Under the pieces are notes generated by a model. That model did no database searches. It worked only from the letters and a program-made list of their open reading frames with translations, and was not told the DNA's origin. From an uncultured Lachnospiraceae bacterium (GTDB lineage Bacteria > Bacillota > Clostridia > Lachnospirales > Lachnospiraceae), in contig CAJUTD010000063.1 in NCBI GenBank assembly GCA_910589635.1, forward strand, positions 1-7,070: 7,070 nt of DNA, read 5' to 3'. The translations under genes were made by a program, and so were the position numbers. Positions 4,818 through 7,070 of this stretch are shown here, one piece after another (position 1 is the stretch's first letter; every line of letters starts with the position of its first letter).

Positions 4818-7070
4818 ATGAAACGAAGAGTTTTAGCCATGGTATTAAGCATGGCTATGGTATTCACAATGCTGCCGGCAACAACGCTTCAAGCAGAAGA
4901 GAACGTTACGGCAGAATCTGTGGAGAGAGCCGATGCGGAGTGGGGAGAAAACCTTGCGCGCAGTGCAACGGCCAGTGCAGCGCATAATAACACGCAACCG
5001 GCGGCTATCAATGACGGAGCGTTGGCAAATGGGAATCCTGCTACCAGCTGGAACTGTTGGAACGCCCCGGAATCCAGTTATCCGATGCCGGTAACGCTTA
5101 CATGGAGCGCACCGCAGAAAGTTGCGTCCATGCGCGTGATGTGGTGGTCGGACGGCGGCGGCGTTACATGGCCGTCTAACGCTAAGGTACAATATCTGGA
5201 TGGAAGTGAATGGAAAGATATTGCAAATGCAGGCACTGAGCACGGAGGATTTAACGGCGACAGCGGCATTTGGAATGTTGTGAATTTTAAGAATCCGGTT
5301 ACTACCACAGCATTGCGTATGCTGGTAGGCAGGAATGTACAGGGTACAACCGGAGTCGGCATCAGTGAGTGGGAAGTCTATGGCAACATAATCAAAGAAA
5401 AACTTACCCAGGCACAAATCACTGGAGCAAGTAAAGTAGTCGTAGGAGAGAAAGAGAAGTATGTTGCAGGAACAGTGCCATCACTGTTGGCGTCAAGCGC
5501 ATCTTATGAGTGGTCAGTTGTTCCGGCAGATGTAGCTGTAATTGAAGGGAATGCTTCAGGAAGCGTTGTTTCAGTAAAAGGATTAAAAGAAGGCCAGGCG
5601 ACGTTGAAGCTGAAAGCAACGCATGAAGGCGTCAGCCAGGAGACAGAAATGGCTATCCGCGTGCGTTTGGAAAAGATTCAGAGCATAGACACTTACAGGA
5701 CGGCTACGGCTGCCGGCGTCGCACCTATCTTGCCGGATTCTGTAGTGGCAAATGGGCTGGAATTTGACGAACCGACGCCGTCTTTAAAAAGTACGACAAA
5801 GCCGGATTTTGATTTTGCAGAAGAATTTAATTCCCGTCTGATCCCTGTTACATGGGAGACAGTTGATGCGGCAAAATATGCAAAGGGGCAGGAAGGAAAA
5901 GCCTTCACTGTCAAGGGAACAGCTACTTATGATAATAAAGATTATGTGGCGACTGCATTGGTAACCGTCAAAGAGGCTGCCGCTGCTGCAGAGTCTAACA
6001 GCAGCGTTACGTTTGAAAACGTACAGTTAAACGATGTTTTCTGGGCGCCTAAACAGGAAATCAACGCCAAGAATTCTTTGAAGAAGGCTATCACAGAGAT
6101 TGAAAAAGCATCCGGTGGAGAGCCTAATTATGACAATGCAATAAAGAAGCTGAATGGTGAGACGGATTACGATGCGTTTAATGGGTATGTGTTCCAAGAC
6201 TCTGATATTTATAAGAGTATCGAGGCAATTTCCTATACGCTTTCGGCGACACAGAATGACAATGATCCGGAAATGGCGGAGACCAGGAAGTTTTTGGAGG
6301 ATAAGCTCGACAGCTGGATTCAAAAGATTGAGAAAGTACAATATGCAGACGGTTATATTGACACATTCTTTACTTTGCGCAGCCAGAGTTCCAGCGGCGG
6401 CGGTTCACCGGGAACACACCGTTGGCTGAACCTCTCCAACCATGAGATGTACAACGCAGGGCATTTCTTAGAGGGCGTCGTTGCGTATACACGTTACCGT
6501 GAAGGGATTGGCAAGCCGGATTATAGGCTGTATGTGGCAGGAAAAAGATTTGCAGACCATATCGTAGAGACATTCGGGCCGGCAGGAAAGAGGCATGAAG
6601 TACCGGGACATGAAGAGATCGAGCTGGCATTAGTGAAGTTTGGCAAACTTGCAGAAGAGTATGAAGGGAAAGGAGCCGGACAGGATTATTACGATACCGT
6701 TAAGATATTGATTGACAGGCGTGGCGAGGACAGAACCCTGCGTGAAAGCGGCTACAAGGCTGGAACGTATTCACAGGATGCAACGCCGTTTAAAGAAGAG
6801 ACAACCGCAGTAGGCCATGCAGTGCGCGCCAATTATTTCTATACGGGCATTACGGATATTGCAACCTTGCTGCCGGATGGAAATGCTGACAGAGACGCTT
6901 ATCTCAACAGTTTAGATACCATCTGTGACTCTGTTACAGAGAAGAAGACTTACATAACAGGCGCAATTGGAACAACAACTCCCGGAAGCGATTCTGAAGG
7001 ATATGGTAAAGAATATGATTTACCGCCAGGACAGTCTTATGCTGAGATTTGTGCAGCGATTGCAGCTGCA
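4818..7070 (+). CDS. Secreted modular GH127-family (DUF1680) beta-L-arabinofuranosidase-like protein, 3' partial
   Basis: The frame is open for 751 codons to the window edge. Residues 1-26 are a signal peptide (likely cleavage LQA/E). About 45-189 is a discoidin/F5-8C-like module (NLARSATASA, TSWNCW, MWWSDGGG, ending GISEWEVYG). About 198-286 is an Ig-like domain, and about 290-390 a Big_4-like domain (LIPVTWETVD..KY). The GH127 catalytic domain starts near 397 (VTFENVQLNDVFWAP). Family motifs are present: NHEMYNAGH (His542, His549), VPGHEEIELALVK (His598), AVGHAVRANYFYTG (His667), YITGAIG and EYDLP. Against Bifidobacterium longum HypBA1 as I remember it, Glu727 matches the acid/base Glu322, and Glu743 and Cys745 match zinc ligands Glu338 and Cys340, with 16- and 2-residue spacings kept. 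The equivalents of nucleophile Cys417 and ligand Cys418 lie beyond the window. Expected action is release of beta-L-arabinofuranose from plant or microbial glycans outside the cell; exact specificity cannot be read from the sequence. Confidence 0.9.
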   Translation, partial: MKRRVLAMVLSMAMVFTMLPATTLQAEENVTAESVERADAEWGENLARSATASAAHNNTQPAAINDGALANGNPATSWNCWNAPESSYPMPVTLTWSAPQKVASMRVMWWSDGGGVTWPSNAKVQYLDGSEWKDIANAGTEHGGFNGDSGIWNVVNFKNPVTTTALRMLVGRNVQGTTGVGISEWEVYGNIIKEKLTQAQITGASKVVVGEKEKYVAGTVPSLLASSASYEWSVVPADVAVIEGNASGSVVSVKGLKEGQATLKLKATHEGVSQETEMAIRVRLEKIQSIDTYRTATAAGVAPILPDSVVANGLEFDEPTPSLKSTTKPDFDFAEEFNSRLIPVTWETVDAAKYAKGQEGKAFTVKGTATYDNKDYVATALVTVKEAAAAAESNSSVTFENVQLNDVFWAPKQEINAKNSLKKAITEIEKASGGEPNYDNAIKKLNGETDYDAFNGYVFQDSDIYKSIEAISYTLSATQNDNDPEMAETRKFLEDKLDSWIQKIEKVQYADGYIDTFFTLRSQSSSGGGSPGTHRWLNLSNHEMYNAGHFLEGVVAYTRYREGIGKPDYRLYVAGKRFADHIVETFGPAGKRHEVPGHEEIELALVKFGKLAEEYEGKGAGQDYYDTVKILIDRRGEDRTLRESGYKAGTYSQDATPFKEETTAVGHAVRANYFYTGITDIATLLPDGNADRDAYLNSLDTICDSVTEKKTYITGAIGTTTPGSDSEGYGKEYDLPPGQSYAEICAAIAAA

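Noticed and set aside
4799..4987. 62-codon + strand frame overlapping the GH127 start
   Set aside because: It starts before the ribosome binding site, is out of frame with the GH127 gene and gives a low-plausibility peptide.
4845..5417. Minus-strand open frame of 190 codons inside the GH127 gene
   Set aside because: It lies wholly under the F5/8C-like module of the + strand gene, with Cys/Arg/His-rich nonsense-like translation; a shadow frame.

Overview
The window reads as a low-to-medium GC, Gram-positive Clostridia-type chromosome, most likely a gut member of the Lachnospiraceae. The basis is strong AGGAGG ribosome binding sites, short Sec signal peptides of the MKK..LAMVLS..M...MLPA type, large secreted proteins built from Ig-like 'DTDYTV' modules with a lysine-rich fibronectin-III-like tail, and a modular GH127 glycosidase. 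This taxonomic call is made from memory of such proteins, not from a search.

Layout, all on the + strand. (1) 60-965 encodes a 301-residue multi-pass membrane protein of the putative 'ABC-transporter type IV' (CmpB, PF06541) family, with a charged cytoplasmic tail that contains an 18-residue tandem duplication. It is closed by a strong 17-bp-stem terminator (990-1033). (2) 1175-4645 encodes a 1156-residue secreted, non-enzymatic-looking surface protein: signal peptide, discoidin/F5-8C-like carbohydrate-binding module, Ig-like domain, about eight tandem beta-rich modules, another Ig-like domain and a very lysine-rich FN3-like C-terminus. It ends at a second terminator (4674-4698). (3) 4818 to beyond the window end encodes a secreted modular beta-L-arabinofuranosidase-type enzyme (GH127/DUF1680). 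It has a signal peptide, a related F5/8C-like module and two Ig-like domains, then the catalytic domain, which is cut by the window edge before its last zinc-ligand cysteines.

The most interesting point is regulatory. The last two genes are separated by a terminator, so each needs its own promoter, yet both carry the same upstream element. It is an 11-bp direct repeat (AnAAYCTTAAA) with 19-bp phasing and a conserved GCTACAA before the second copy, placed exactly 40 bp (start to start) ahead of an extended -10 (TGCTAWAAT). The -35 is weak in both. Between these conserved blocks the sequence is diverged. Together with the paralogous signal peptides and the shared N-terminal binding module, this suggests a small co-regulated regulon for a glycan-binding/glycan-degrading surface system, possibly under a LytTR-type or similar direct-repeat-binding activator. 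The regulator is not in the window.
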